Shown here piece by piece: positions 16,377 through 25,350 of a stretch of DNA of 64,000 nt (the stretch's first letter is position 1; each line of letters starts with the position of its first letter). This stretch comes from Bdellovibrionales bacterium (GTDB lineage Bacteria > Bdellovibrionota > Bdellovibrionia > Bdellovibrionales > Bdellovibrionaceae): positions 529,626-593,625 of the forward strand of contig JAFEAQ010000011.1 in NCBI GenBank assembly GCA_018266295.1. Direction: 5' to 3'. Position numbers and translations under genes: made by a program. Below the pieces are notes generated by a model, which worked only from the letters and a program-made list of their open reading frames with translations, did no database searches and was not told the origin of the DNA.

Positions 16377-18401
16377 GTTGATCAATTTTTGCAGCAACTC
16401 TTTAGCCTGTCCCACTTGTTTCTGAACGGTGGCGGCGTCTTTGTATGTTCCCAGCATATCTTCCGGCGCAAAACTCATCACTTGGAAGACCTCATACTGT
16501 TTTGTGATCGCATCCCCGTATTCACGGCGAAGACTTGGCGGAATTCGCGCGAGCATGCGCTCCAGCTCAAGCCCCGAAGCCTCTTGGCCTGAAATGTTTC
16601 CGAGCACGAGGTTAAAGATATTCATCATCTCTGCACCAATGCCGCGATAATCGTTTTTCTTTAAAAGCGCATCCAACTTCTTGTAGCGCTTATTCACAAG
16701 ATCACGCAGATTTTGCCGACGGCGTCCCCAGCCGAGCTCCACTTTTGAGCGCCATACGAGGAACAAAGCCACCAAACCATAAATGCCGCCCCAGAAGCCC
16801 GGCATCGACGCAAAACGGAAGCTGCTTGGATTATCCCAAGTCAGAATCAAATCCGGCAGAACATTGCCTGAAAGTTTGTTCGGCGCAGGGGTTGCCGGAG
16901 CTTTTCCCCCGGGAGTCGTCGCACCAACAGCTCCCACATTACCAGAAGGCGCGTTTGGATTTGGTTCGATGTGCAAAATAATTTCCTGAGTCTGGCGTTT
17001 TTCGTATTTTTTCGCCTGCGGATCAAAAGTGCCAACACTGATCGCCGGGATTTTCAATTCACCTTCTTGGCGCGGGATCAAAAGAATTTCAAACTCTTTA
17101 TAACTGCGGCCGTTTTTAAAGAACTTCGCATCTGATTTGGTATCGTAAACTTCGACGGTCTTTGGCCAATCAATCGCCGGGAGTTCAATCAGTTTTGCAT
17201 TGCCGGTTCCCTCAAAGCGCACTTTCAAACTGAAGGGTTGATTGACCAGAAAATTCTGCCCATCGGCCGTGGCATGCACGTCAAATTGTCCCACCGCGCC
17301 CGAGAAATCAGACGGACGGCCTTCTTGCGGAAGTGGCTTCACGTTGATCTTTACGCGCTGAGAACTCTTGGTGTATTCATAAGCTTGGCCAAAACCAAAA
17401 CCGCCAAAGCCACTGGTCGGAAGACGCACGCGGGATTTGATTTTGTATTCATCAATCACCGCCGTCCCCGCTTTGATCGGAAACAAAGCGTGCGAAGCCA
17501 GCAAAGCTTTCTTATAGACCACGCCGTTGATAATTTCTTCGCTGAACTGGATGGATGGAACTTCTTCGATGATCTCTTTCCAGAAACCTTTTAGATCCGG
17601 AAACTTCAAACGATCCAGGCTCTCCATCTGCCCGCGTGTGTAAATGTACCAGCTCGCAGTGACTTGTTCGCCTTCGTAGACATCGGTTTTATCCACTTCG
17701 ACCTGAATAAAGAAAGCTTCGTTCGGATTTGAGGGCATGGATCTATATTGCGGTTCTGCCTGAGGACGGCCGGTGTTGACCCCGGGACCCATTCCACCGC
17801 CCACGCTCGGAGGCATCCCGCCCCCACCGCGGCGTTGAAGCAGCTGATTGAAAAGCTCTTCTTCGGCACGATCCATTTCATCCAGCATATCTTGGCCAGG
17901 CACATTGCCGCCAAAACCTTGCTGCATCTGACGTCGCAGCTGCTGCGCACGCGAGCCTCCACGCGGTTGAGCACCACTGCCAGATCCGGCTTCGCCGACT
18001 GAAATCGTCACAGGCTGAGTGTTATAAACTTTGCCTTCAACCACAACTTCAAAAGCGCCGACGCTGTAAGTGCCTTTTTTACGAGGAGCCAGGAGGTAAT
18101 TAAAATCTTTGCGGCGCTGAACTTCAAACTGCATGCCGCCGGAGCCGTTCACTAATCTTTGTGAGGTGCTGCTCGACTGCCAGCTATTGAGAAGCTCAAA
18201 GCCGTCCATGTCCGGAGCGCGCGGCTCTTTGATATCGACAGACTCATCAGAACTCACAGAGACGGCGAGAGTAAATGAATCCCCCACAGCCATTTCATTG
18301 CGATCGACCGTGGCTTGAACGCTGACTTTGGCCATCGCCGCCGGTGCCGCGAACGCCGCTAATAAAAGAGCCTGACACAAATGTTTACCAATCTTTGTCA
18401 C
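16347..18401 (-). CDS. batD: BatD family protein
   Basis: 684 aa. A signal peptide (to about residue 24, ending AMA) is followed by repeated beta-sandwich domains typical of BatD, one starting VSVQATVDRNEMAVGDSF and a second near AFFIQVEVDKTDVYEGEQV. A glycine-rich linker occurs at about 140-215. One transmembrane helix at about 540-560 (GFWGGIYGLVALFLVW) leads to a C-terminal cytoplasmic helical region. It would act in the periplasm as scaffold of the Bat/MoxR complex, linked in other bacteria to aerotolerance and envelope stress. It is last in the operon and overlaps the batC stop by 17 bp. Confidence 0.88.
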   Translation of the reverse strand: MTKIGKHLCQALLLAAFAAPAAMAKVSVQATVDRNEMAVGDSFTLAVSVSSDESVDIKEPRAPDMDGFELLNSWQSSSTSQRLVNGSGGMQFEVQRRKDFNYLLAPRKKGTYSVGAFEVVVEGKVYNTQPVTISVGEAGSGSGAQPRGGSRAQQLRRQMQQGFGGNVPGQDMLDEMDRAEEELFNQLLQRRGGGGMPPSVGGGMGPGVNTGRPQAEPQYRSMPSNPNEAFFIQVEVDKTDVYEGEQVTASWYIYTRGQMESLDRLKFPDLKGFWKEIIEEVPSIQFSEEIINGVVYKKALLASHALFPIKAGTAVIDEYKIKSRVRLPTSGFGGFGFGQAYEYTKSSQRVKINVKPLPQEGRPSDFSGAVGQFDVHATADGQNFLVNQPFSLKVRFEGTGNAKLIELPAIDWPKTVEVYDTKSDAKFFKNGRSYKEFEILLIPRQEGELKIPAISVGTFDPQAKKYEKRQTQEIILHIEPNPNAPSGNVGAVGATTPGGKAPATPAPNKLSGNVLPDLILTWDNPSSFRFASMPGFWGGIYGLVALFLVWRSKVELGWGRRRQNLRDLVNKRYKKLDALLKKNDYRGIGAEMMNIFNLVLGNISGQEASGLELERMLARIPPSLRREYGDAITKQYEVFQVMSFAPEDMLGTYKDAATVQKQVGQAKELLQKLINSNPEQNEVK

Positions 18402-19221
18402 GAGGTTGCTCCTTCACGTCCTTACGATTGTACTCAGAACGAATTTTTTGTTCTTGCTGCTTAATTTCACCGAGGATCTTTTTCACATCCCCTTCGGAAA
18501 GTTCTTGGCCTTTGAAAGGACGCGGCTGGTATTTCTGGTTCTTACCATACTGCTGAGGCTGCTCTTTTTTCTTATCCTTGCCGTCTTTATCGTCCTTCTT
18601 TTGATCCTTATTGTCTTTCTGGTCTTTCTTCTGATCTTTATTATCTTTTTGATCCTGCTTGTCTTGTTGATCTTGTTTGTCTTTTTGATCCTTTTGATCT
18701 TTCTTATCGTCGCCGCCGCCTTTTTGGTCTTGCTGCTGCATTTGGATCAAAAGTTCAATATTGTGTTTGGTCTCTTTTGAAGCGGGCTCAATACCGAGAG
18801 CTTTTTGATAGAGCTCTAAAGCCTCATCGACTTTCTTATCTTTACCAAGAAGTTGAGCTTGATTGAAATAAGCCATGAATTTGACGTCGTCGTTCTTAGC
18901 ATACTTTAATGCGTTCTCGTAAGACGGTGCGGCTTTTTCAGGCTGCTGTTGGCCTTCGTAAGTTAGACCCAAATCCAAATGCGTTTCCGCCGAGAACGGA
19001 TCAAACTCGAGAGTTTTAATATAATTATCAAATGCGGTTGCGTAGTTCTGCGCTTTCAACTGCGTATTCGCCTGACGGTTGAGCCACAGAGATTTCAAAT
19101 GCGGAAAATTCGGAGAGTACGCCCAGGACGGCGAAAAGCGAATGATGCCGCTCCAGTTTAAAAAACACAGCGACAAAACCAGCATGACGATTACGAGAAC
19201 GGCCACAGTCAGCTTCTTCAT
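18385..19221 (-). CDS. batC: BatC-like TPR protein with Lys/Asp/Gln tract
   Basis: 278 aa. An N-terminal membrane anchor (about 5-27) is followed by a TPR region at about 45-155 (TAFDNYIKTLEFDPFSAETH; DEALELYQKALGIEPAS). Residues 165-225 are almost entirely K, D, Q and N in loosely repeating DQKDK-type units; this low-complexity tract lies at 18550-18720. The C-terminus has GQELSEGDVKKILGEI. TPR proteins in Bat operons bridge partners. The overlaps with batB (4 bp) and batD (17 bp) show tight coupling. The tract should be checked for length change between strains. Confidence 0.85.
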   Translation of the reverse strand: MKKLTVAVLVIVMLVLSLCFLNWSGIIRFSPSWAYSPNFPHLKSLWLNRQANTQLKAQNYATAFDNYIKTLEFDPFSAETHLDLGLTYEGQQQPEKAAPSYENALKYAKNDDVKFMAYFNQAQLLGKDKKVDEALELYQKALGIEPASKETKHNIELLIQMQQQDQKGGGDDKKDQKDQKDKQDQQDKQDQKDNKDQKKDQKDNKDQKKDDKDGKDKKKEQPQQYGKNQKYQPRPFKGQELSEGDVKKILGEIKQQEQKIRSEYNRKDVKEQPRDKDW

Positions 19222-20279
19222 ACCGGCGGCACCTCATAACGGCCCTTCCACAAGCGGAAGCCCGCACGTCGTTCACCCAGGAACAATTCCACAAGTCCCA
19301 ATAAAATCCCAATCAGCAAGAACAACTGAAAACGCTCTTCGTACTGAACGGCCATCTTGGATTCAAATTCCGCTTTTTCGAGTTTTTCAAGATCGCTTGC
19401 GACGTTCTTAATATAGTCACTGCCGTAGGTGGCAAAATAGAAAGAGCCTTCACCGGCGGAAGCAAGCGCACGCAGCTCATCCCCCTTTACGGTGGTAATA
19501 ATCGTTTGACCTGAGCGGTCTTTTTTATTGGCTTTCCAGAACCCCATGCCGTCTTTCATCGGAATCGGGCCGCCTTTTTCAGTCCCGTAAGCCAGAGTAA
19601 AGATCTTCACACCGGATTCCGCGAGCTTCTTCGCCGCTTCAATCGCGCCGGGCTCGTGATCTTCACCGTCAGAGGCAATCAAGATCACACGAGTCACTTT
19701 TGTCGTGTCATCGTTGGCAACCCCGCCGCGCTTAAACGAATCCACCGCAAGTTTCAGAGCCTCTTCAAAGCTAGTCCCTTGGCTGCTGACAGAAGAAGGA
19801 CTTAAAGATTCAAGGTACATTTTAATTGCGTTCGGGTCATTTGAGAGCGGCGAAAGCACTGCTGCCGATCCCGCAAAGGCAATAACCCCCACGCGATTGC
19901 CCGGCATGCGGTCGAGCAAGCGGCTTAAATCCGTCTTTGCTTGTTCCAAACGGCTGGGGCGGACGTCTTCAGCCAGCATACTTTCAGAGACGTCGACGGC
20001 GAACATGATCTCGACGCCTTCGCTTTTAATCTCTTGCATGCTTTGTCCCATTTGCGGGCGCGCCAGAGCCACGACAAAGAATAAAATCACTAAGCTCTGC
20101 AAAATGCGCTTGATGTTGCGTTTTTTCGAAGACACCGAGCTTGAAAGAAACGGATACAAACGCGTGCCGATGACTTTAGCCATTTTTGCGTGGGCGCGTT
20201 TTTGGAAAATCACGGCTAGCACCCACAACAGCGGGATCGCCCAAAGGAAGTAAAACGCCATGGGATTTTCAAATCGCAT
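19218..20279 (-). CDS. batB: BatB, von Willebrand factor A membrane protein
   Basis: 353 aa from the ATG at 20279, which shares a base with the batA stop (TAATG) and follows AAGGAGG; an upstream frame opening exists but is unsupported. Two N-terminal helices (about 8-26 and 60-76) precede ALARPQ. The VWA domain has the MIDAS motif D96-S98-S100 (DVSES), then GTSFEEAL and ASDGEDHEPG. A C-terminal helix lies near 312-330. It partners BatA in the inner membrane and is a presumed client of the MoxR ATPase. Confidence 0.92.
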   Translation of the reverse strand: MRFENPMAFYFLWAIPLLWVLAVIFQKRAHAKMAKVIGTRLYPFLSSSVSSKKRNIKRILQSLVILFFVVALARPQMGQSMQEIKSEGVEIMFAVDVSESMLAEDVRPSRLEQAKTDLSRLLDRMPGNRVGVIAFAGSAAVLSPLSNDPNAIKMYLESLSPSSVSSQGTSFEEALKLAVDSFKRGGVANDDTTKVTRVILIASDGEDHEPGAIEAAKKLAESGVKIFTLAYGTEKGGPIPMKDGMGFWKANKKDRSGQTIITTVKGDELRALASAGEGSFYFATYGSDYIKNVASDLEKLEKAEFESKMAVQYEERFQLFLLIGILLGLVELFLGERRAGFRLWKGRYEVPPV

Positions 20280-21292
20280 TATGGCACCCTCCTTAAGAAT
20301 GTTTTCGCCAGAAGAACCGCAATCAGATAACAAATCAAAGCGGCTTGCAGGTACGGCGGAAACAATTCTGTATAACGAGTGTACTTATTCACGTCGACTT
20401 TGGTTTTTTCCAAAGAGTCGATTTCTTTAAAGATGCCATCAAGAGAGTCTTCTTTCGAAGCGCGGAAGTATTTACCACCGGTGTCCTTCGCCATCCGCGA
20501 GAGCAGGTCTTCATTCACCGTGCTATCAAACGGCTGATAGGTTTTTACTTTATTACCGAAGAGGTCGCGCTGATAAATCGGAATCTTCGTCGGACCGTCT
20601 TTACCGATCCCGATCGAGTAGATTTTCAAATCATAACCCTTTGCGATTTCAAGCGCGGTTTCAGGGTCAATCGTTCCGCTGTTGTTTTCCCCGTCCGTCA
20701 TAAAAACAATGATACGGCTTTTCGCCGTGGAGTCTTTCAAACGGCCGGCGGCATTCGCCAAAGCCACCCCAATCGCCGTACCATCTTTGATATTGGCATT
20801 TGCCGCTGTTGTGATCTCTTTGACGCGCTCAAGGATCAGTTGATAATCCAACGTCAGCGGCACGAGGGTAAAGCTTTCACCGGCAAACACCAAAAGACCG
20901 ATACGGTCCGACGTCCGCTTTTCGATAAACTGCTTAATCGTTTCTTTCGCAGCTTCCAGGCGGTTTGTCGGCTTCATATCTTCAATGAGCATACTGTCAG
21001 AAACGTCGAGAGCGATCACGATATCAATCCCTTCAACGTTCTTTTTCACTTTTGTATTCGCTTCCTGCGGACGCGCCAGCGCGATGATTGCCAGCCCCAA
21101 CGCTATAGCCTTTAAAAGCGACGGCAACATCATAAAACGTGTGCGCGGGCTTGGTGGAATCGACTTGATGAGTTTTAAAGAACTAAACTGCAAAGACGGA
21201 ATCTTGCGTTTACGATGCAAGAAGTTCCATACCAGAATCGCAATCAGAGGAATGAAAAGAGCCAGCGCCCAAAGGGTTTTCCACGAGGTCAT
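20279..21292 (-). CDS. batA: BatA, von Willebrand factor A membrane protein
   Basis: 337 aa. Two N-terminal helices are followed by ALARPQ, then a VWA domain with a complete MIDAS: D96-S98-S100 (DVSDS), threonine in DGTAIG and aspartate in TDGENNSG. A C-terminal helix lies at about 315-333. It overlaps the upstream gene by 4 bp and batB by 1 bp. BatA and BatB are paralogous and are likely assembled together by the co-encoded MoxR. Confidence 0.93.
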   Translation of the reverse strand: MTSWKTLWALALFIPLIAILVWNFLHRKRKIPSLQFSSLKLIKSIPPSPRTRFMMLPSLLKAIALGLAIIALARPQEANTKVKKNVEGIDIVIALDVSDSMLIEDMKPTNRLEAAKETIKQFIEKRTSDRIGLLVFAGESFTLVPLTLDYQLILERVKEITTAANANIKDGTAIGVALANAAGRLKDSTAKSRIIVFMTDGENNSGTIDPETALEIAKGYDLKIYSIGIGKDGPTKIPIYQRDLFGNKVKTYQPFDSTVNEDLLSRMAKDTGGKYFRASKEDSLDGIFKEIDSLEKTKVDVNKYTRYTELFPPYLQAALICYLIAVLLAKTFLRRVP

Positions 21293-22224
21293 CGCGCCCC
21301 CTTCTTCACAGTCTCTTCACGGTTCATGAAGCCATCAATGCCCTCAAGAGTCTTACGAAGAGTCTCAGACAGCTGACTCACGTCGCTGGCTGAAAGCTTC
21401 GCCTTCGTCGCCTCTGCTTTTTTAAACTCATTGAACAACGTACGGATTTTACTCGCATACTCCGCATAGACCAGCGGATGATAGCGGCGGATGTCGTTTA
21501 AGATCAATCTTTCGCCCCACTCGAATGCCGGCACATGCAGGCGACGGCTCACGAAAACTTTAAACATTCGCGAAAGTTCTTTCACGCCGTCATGAAGTTC
21601 TTCCACCGTGCCTTCTTTGCCATAAAAAACCGGATTTGCACGCTGAAGTTTGCGCATCGATTGGTGAAATTCCTGTAGGGGGCTTAACGCCACATCGTGC
21701 TCTTTCAAGCGGAGCAACATTTCACGGCGCTGATTAAAGCGCCAGATGCGTAAAAAAATCATCAAGGCCATAAAGCCGATAGTTCCCAACAAAACCAACC
21801 AGTAAAGCAAAGGCACCGGAATCACCGCAGGACCGAAGGGACCAAATGGTTCCGGCTTTGCCGGCTGCTGCTGACCTTGTTGCATGGCCGCCGCAGGATC
21901 TGGCTTTGGCAAAACGCTGGTGACTTCAAACTGCAAAGGACCAAGATCCACTTCTTTGGCTCCGTCGGTCAGCACCAACTGCGGCACTTGAACTTTGCCG
22001 GCGATGTAGGTCGTCACTTTGATGTCGGCTTCTTCGGGCGAACGGAACTCAAAGCCTAAAACTTTAAGCACGTACTTCATATTGGCATCGCCCTTAAAGC
22101 TTAACTTTTCTTGATTGAGATCCTTTGGCCAGTCGCCTTTGCAATTCAAATAGAATTCCCGGCCCACAGTGAGCTGATTGTCCTCAAGACCTGAGATTTT
22201 AGGAATGTCCAAATTGCACTGCAT
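21289..22224 (-). CDS. Bat-operon membrane protein with one central helix
   Basis: 311 aa. The N-terminal 130 residues look like a beta-rich exported domain, with a Pro/Gln-rich linker at about 110-130. One membrane helix follows at about 140-165 (LLYWLVLLGTIGFMALMIF), then a helical cytoplasmic domain resembling the C-terminal part of DUF4381/BatD-type proteins. No signal peptide is visible and the upstream frame closes with TAG 3 codons before the ATG, so the exported half may rely on another mechanism or the 5' end may be altered. It lies between DUF58 and batA, as in other MoxR operons. Confidence 0.65.
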   Translation of the reverse strand: MQCNLDIPKISGLEDNQLTVGREFYLNCKGDWPKDLNQEKLSFKGDANMKYVLKVLGFEFRSPEEADIKVTTYIAGKVQVPQLVLTDGAKEVDLGPLQFEVTSVLPKPDPAAAMQQGQQQPAKPEPFGPFGPAVIPVPLLYWLVLLGTIGFMALMIFLRIWRFNQRREMLLRLKEHDVALSPLQEFHQSMRKLQRANPVFYGKEGTVEELHDGVKELSRMFKVFVSRRLHVPAFEWGERLILNDIRRYHPLVYAEYASKIRTLFNEFKKAEATKAKLSASDVSQLSETLRKTLEGIDGFMNREETVKKGAR

Positions 22225-22242
22225 ATATATCTACAATCTCAA

Positions 22243-23109
22243 CTATCTCTTTTTGAAGAACGCGACTAACGGATCCACGTAGTTCCCGCTCGAGTTCACA
22301 TCCACTCTTTCCACTTGTGCCAGACGAAGCTGTTTATCACGAACCTCTTGACGCTTTTTAAGCTCACGCAAATAGTCGCGCTTAAACACCGAAGAGGAGG
22401 TATCGACTGTGAGCACTTCGCCGGTTTCAGGATCTTGGAGTTCCACCACTCCCAAATCCGGCAACTGCGCTTCGGCCGCATCATTCACAACACACGCAAC
22501 GACTTCATGCTTTCGTCCCAAAAGACGCAAAGCCTGCTCATAGTTATCATCAAAGAAGTCCGAGAAAATAAACACGGTGGCGCGCTTTTTCAATAAACCC
22601 TGCAAGTATGTCAAAGCCGAAGAGATCTTGGTTTCATGGCTCTTCGGTTTATAGTAGAACAAGTCGCGCAAGATCCGATGAACGTGACCACGGCCTTTTT
22701 TCGGCGGCACAAAGTGCTCTACTTGATCGCTAAACAATAACAAACCCACTTGGTCATTATTTTTGACGGCAGAAAACGCAAGCAACGCCGCCAAGTGAGT
22801 CATCACTTCGCCTTTAAAGTAGCCACCGGTACCGAAATCTGTGGAACCGCTGACATCCACCGCAAGAATAATGGTTAATTCACGTTCTTCCTCGAAGGTT
22901 TTGATGTAAGGCTTTCCGGTACGGGCAGTGAGTGGCCATGAAATCGCGCGCACATCATCGCCCGGAACGTATTCACGGAAATCCGAGAAAGTCATCCCCT
23001 GCCCTTTGAAGTGAGTATGGTACTCACCTGCAAAGAGATTGTTCACAAGCTTTCTTGTGTTGATCTCAAGAAGTTTAACCTTCTTGAGGACCTCAGGAGG
23101 TAGGCTCAA
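22243..23109 (-). CDS. DUF58 / VWA-like protein of MoxR operon
   Basis: 288 aa, cytoplasmic. The DUF58 signature FSDFREYVPGDDVRAISW at about 41-58 is followed by GKPYIKTFEEERE and a VWA-type MIDAS start at D85 (DVSGST). It sits directly after moxR with a 1-bp gap. DUF58 proteins are standard companions of MoxR ATPases and likely connect the ATPase to VWA clients. Confidence 0.92.
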   Translation of the reverse strand: MSLPPEVLKKVKLLEINTRKLVNNLFAGEYHTHFKGQGMTFSDFREYVPGDDVRAISWPLTARTGKPYIKTFEEERELTIILAVDVSGSTDFGTGGYFKGEVMTHLAALLAFSAVKNNDQVGLLLFSDQVEHFVPPKKGRGHVHRILRDLFYYKPKSHETKISSALTYLQGLLKKRATVFIFSDFFDDNYEQALRLLGRKHEVVACVVNDAAEAQLPDLGVVELQDPETGEVLTVDTSSSVFKRDYLRELKKRQEVRDKQLRLAQVERVDVNSSGNYVDPLVAFFKKR

Positions 23110-23110
23110 A

Positions 23111-24103
23111 CTAATTCACCTCAATTTGTGTCAAAATTTCTTTGATCACATCGTCCGTTTTAATATTTTCAGCTTCGGCTTCGTAAGTCAGAATCAAACG
23201 GTGACGAAGAACGTTGTAAGCAATCGCCTTCACGTCTTCTGCCGTGACGTAACCACGTCCACGAATAAACGCGTGGGCCTTGGCGGCACGGAAAAGTCCA
23301 ATCGTCGCACGCGGCGAGCCGCCGACGTTCACGAGGTTGGCAATACGGCTCAAGCCATATTCCCCCGGATGACGAGACGCCATCACGATTTCAACGATGT
23401 AGTTTTTAATTTTATTATCAACATAGATTTGATCCGCGCGCTCAGACACCCGCAAAAGATCTTCTTTTGAAATCACCGGGCTCACGACCGGTTTTTCATT
23501 CGTGCCCATGCGATTAAGGATTTCAAGCTCGTCCCCCTTTGTCGGGTAAACGACGTTGATCTTGAACATGAAACGGTCCATTTGGGCTTCAGGCAATGGA
23601 TAGGTTCCCTCTTGCTCGAGCGGATTTTGCGTCGCTAGAACCAAGAACGGATTTTCAAGCTTGTAAGACTGCTCGCCGATGGTGACTTGCTTTTCAGCCA
23701 TGGCTTCAAGCAGGGCTGATTGCACTTTTGCCGGCGCACGATTGATCTCATCGGCCAGAACGATATTTGTGAACACAGGACCCTTGCGCGGATTGAATTC
23801 ACCCGTCTTCGGATTAAAGATCATCGTACCAATCAAATCTGTCGGCAACAAATCAGGCGTGAACTGAATGCGCTGGAAATCCAGAGAAATTGTTTTTGAA
23901 ACCGTCGCAATCGTCAGAGTCTTAGCCAGTCCAGGCACACCTTCCAAAAGGATATGTCCACCGGTGAGGAGACCCATCATGATTCCCTCGACCATCTCTT
24001 TCTGGCCCACCACGACCTTGCTGATTTCTTGCATCATCTTATCAACGAATTGGCTTTCTTGTTTTATCGCAGCATTCAACGCCAGAATATCGATTTCGCT
24101 CAC
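23111..24103 (-). CDS. moxR: MoxR family AAA+ ATPase
   Basis: 330 aa. Walker A is GVPGLAKT at 55-62, Walker B is IVLADEINRA at about 114-123, and sensor 1 lies in ATQNPLEQEGTYPLPEAQ. It is a chaperone-like ATPase and the first gene of the seven-gene operon moxR-DUF58-membrane protein-batA-batB-batC-batD. About 110 bp upstream separate it from the divergent M48-like gene. Confidence 0.95.
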   Translation of the reverse strand: MSEIDILALNAAIKQESQFVDKMMQEISKVVVGQKEMVEGIMMGLLTGGHILLEGVPGLAKTLTIATVSKTISLDFQRIQFTPDLLPTDLIGTMIFNPKTGEFNPRKGPVFTNIVLADEINRAPAKVQSALLEAMAEKQVTIGEQSYKLENPFLVLATQNPLEQEGTYPLPEAQMDRFMFKINVVYPTKGDELEILNRMGTNEKPVVSPVISKEDLLRVSERADQIYVDNKIKNYIVEIVMASRHPGEYGLSRIANLVNVGGSPRATIGLFRAAKAHAFIRGRGYVTAEDVKAIAYNVLRHRLILTYEAEAENIKTDDVIKEILTQIEVN

Positions 24104-24212
24104 AAAATACCTCCGATGAGACCAAGGTTTATTTCACAATTTTGCTGTGATATTCGCAAGCTAAGTCTTACTGCTGCTACGCACTACTTACAGTTGCCAA
24201 CAACTTCTGTGC

Positions 24213-25064
24213 ATGGGACAAAATAAGAGTATGACAGTGAACTCTACCAAGGTCTGGATTTTCATTCTTATAAGCTCCCTCACACTGCTGATTCTCGGCT
24301 ATGAAATCGGCGAACGCTTAGGACTCTTCATTGGGTTTCTCTGTGCGGTGGGCCTGAACTTCTTCGTGTTCTTCTACGGAGAGTCGCAAATATTGAATTC
24401 ACTCCACGCTAAACAAATCAAAGGCCAAGACGCCTGGGGCCTTGAAGAGATTTTAGAAAAATACTCGGCCCACTTGGGTATTGAAGCTCCGGATCTGTAC
24501 CTGGTCCCTTCTGAAACTGAAACCGCGTTCTGCGTAAATCACCTGTGGCGCCGAGGATCGCTGGCGATCACAACAGGATTATTGAAGAGCTTCCACAAAG
24601 AGGACCTCGAAGCGGTCCTTGCTTACCAACTTTGCTCATTGAATAAGCTTGATTCTTTCATGGTGGGCGTAACCAGCACTCTGGCGAACGCGCTCGTGGG
24701 CCTGGGTCTTTTGCTCGATCACTTCTGGCCGCCGAATTATTTCTTACTCAAGGGCCAGAAACAAAAACCCTTCTTGAGACTTTTCACTCCGATCGGCTGG
24801 GGGCTGATTAAGCTCGCCAACGGTCACAAACGTTTTTACCAAAATGACTTGCAAGCGGCAGAGCTTATTCACGACCGCTTCCGCCTGGCTGAAGTCTTGT
24901 GGCGCCTTGAGGGCTTGGCACAAACCCAGCCTCTGCGTCCGCCGCCGTGCTCGAGTCATTTGTTTATTGTGAACCCAGAAGGTTATCGTCAGAAATTATT
25001 ATTCAAATCCCATCCTTCGATCGAAGTGCGTTTGCAAAAACTGATGGGATATTATCCGATCTAA
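24213..25064 (+). CDS. M48-like (HtpX-type) membrane protein lacking the catalytic motif
   Basis: 283 aa, or 277 if the ATG at 24231 is used; neither has a clear ribosome site. Two N-terminal helices (about 14-54) and the core MAAPDLYLVPS-type region (here IEAPDLYLVPSETETAFCVN) match HtpX. At the position of HExxH the protein reads EAVLAYQLCSLNKLD: Y138, Q139 and S142 replace both zinc histidines and the catalytic glutamate. The later zinc-ligand helix reads NDLQAAELIHD, also degenerate. It is therefore likely a pseudo-peptidase with a scaffolding or regulatory role. It is followed on the same strand by a DUF1844 gene and htrA. Confidence 0.7.
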   Translation: MGQNKSMTVNSTKVWIFILISSLTLLILGYEIGERLGLFIGFLCAVGLNFFVFFYGESQILNSLHAKQIKGQDAWGLEEILEKYSAHLGIEAPDLYLVPSETETAFCVNHLWRRGSLAITTGLLKSFHKEDLEAVLAYQLCSLNKLDSFMVGVTSTLANALVGLGLLLDHFWPPNYFLLKGQKQKPFLRLFTPIGWGLIKLANGHKRFYQNDLQAAELIHDRFRLAEVLWRLEGLAQTQPLRPPPCSSHLFIVNPEGYRQKLLFKSHPSIEVRLQKLMGYYPI

Positions 25065-25076
25065 AAGAGGTTGTTC

Positions 25077-25325
25077 ATGCCTGACAAAATGGAAGCATCG
25101 TTTTCAATTCTTGCTATGTCCATCGCTTCATCCGCTGTGATGTCCATGGGCCTTGCGCCGGATCCCAACACCGGCAAAACCAGCAAGGATAAAAACATGG
25201 CTCGCTTCAACATCGACCTGCTCATGATGTTGCAAGAAAAAACCAAGAATAACCTCAACAAGGAAGAGCAGCAGTTCCTTGAAAATATCATTAGCGATTT
25301 GCAAGTTAAGTTCGTGCAGTCATAA
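25077..25325 (+). CDS. DUF1844 protein
   Basis: 82 aa from the ATG at 25077, behind AAAAGAGG. The family core is visible: LAMSIASSAVMSMGLAPDPN, then ARFNIDLLMMLQEKTKNNLN, then EEQQFLENIISDLQVKFV. DUF1844 function is unknown; the proteins are small, helical and cytoplasmic. It lies 12 bp after the M48-like gene and 25 bp before htrA, so it is probably co-transcribed. Confidence 0.85.
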   Translation: MPDKMEASFSILAMSIASSAVMSMGLAPDPNTGKTSKDKNMARFNIDLLMMLQEKTKNNLNKEEQQFLENIISDLQVKFVQS

Positions 25326-25350
25326 AGCACGTTTTTAGGAGAAGATACCC

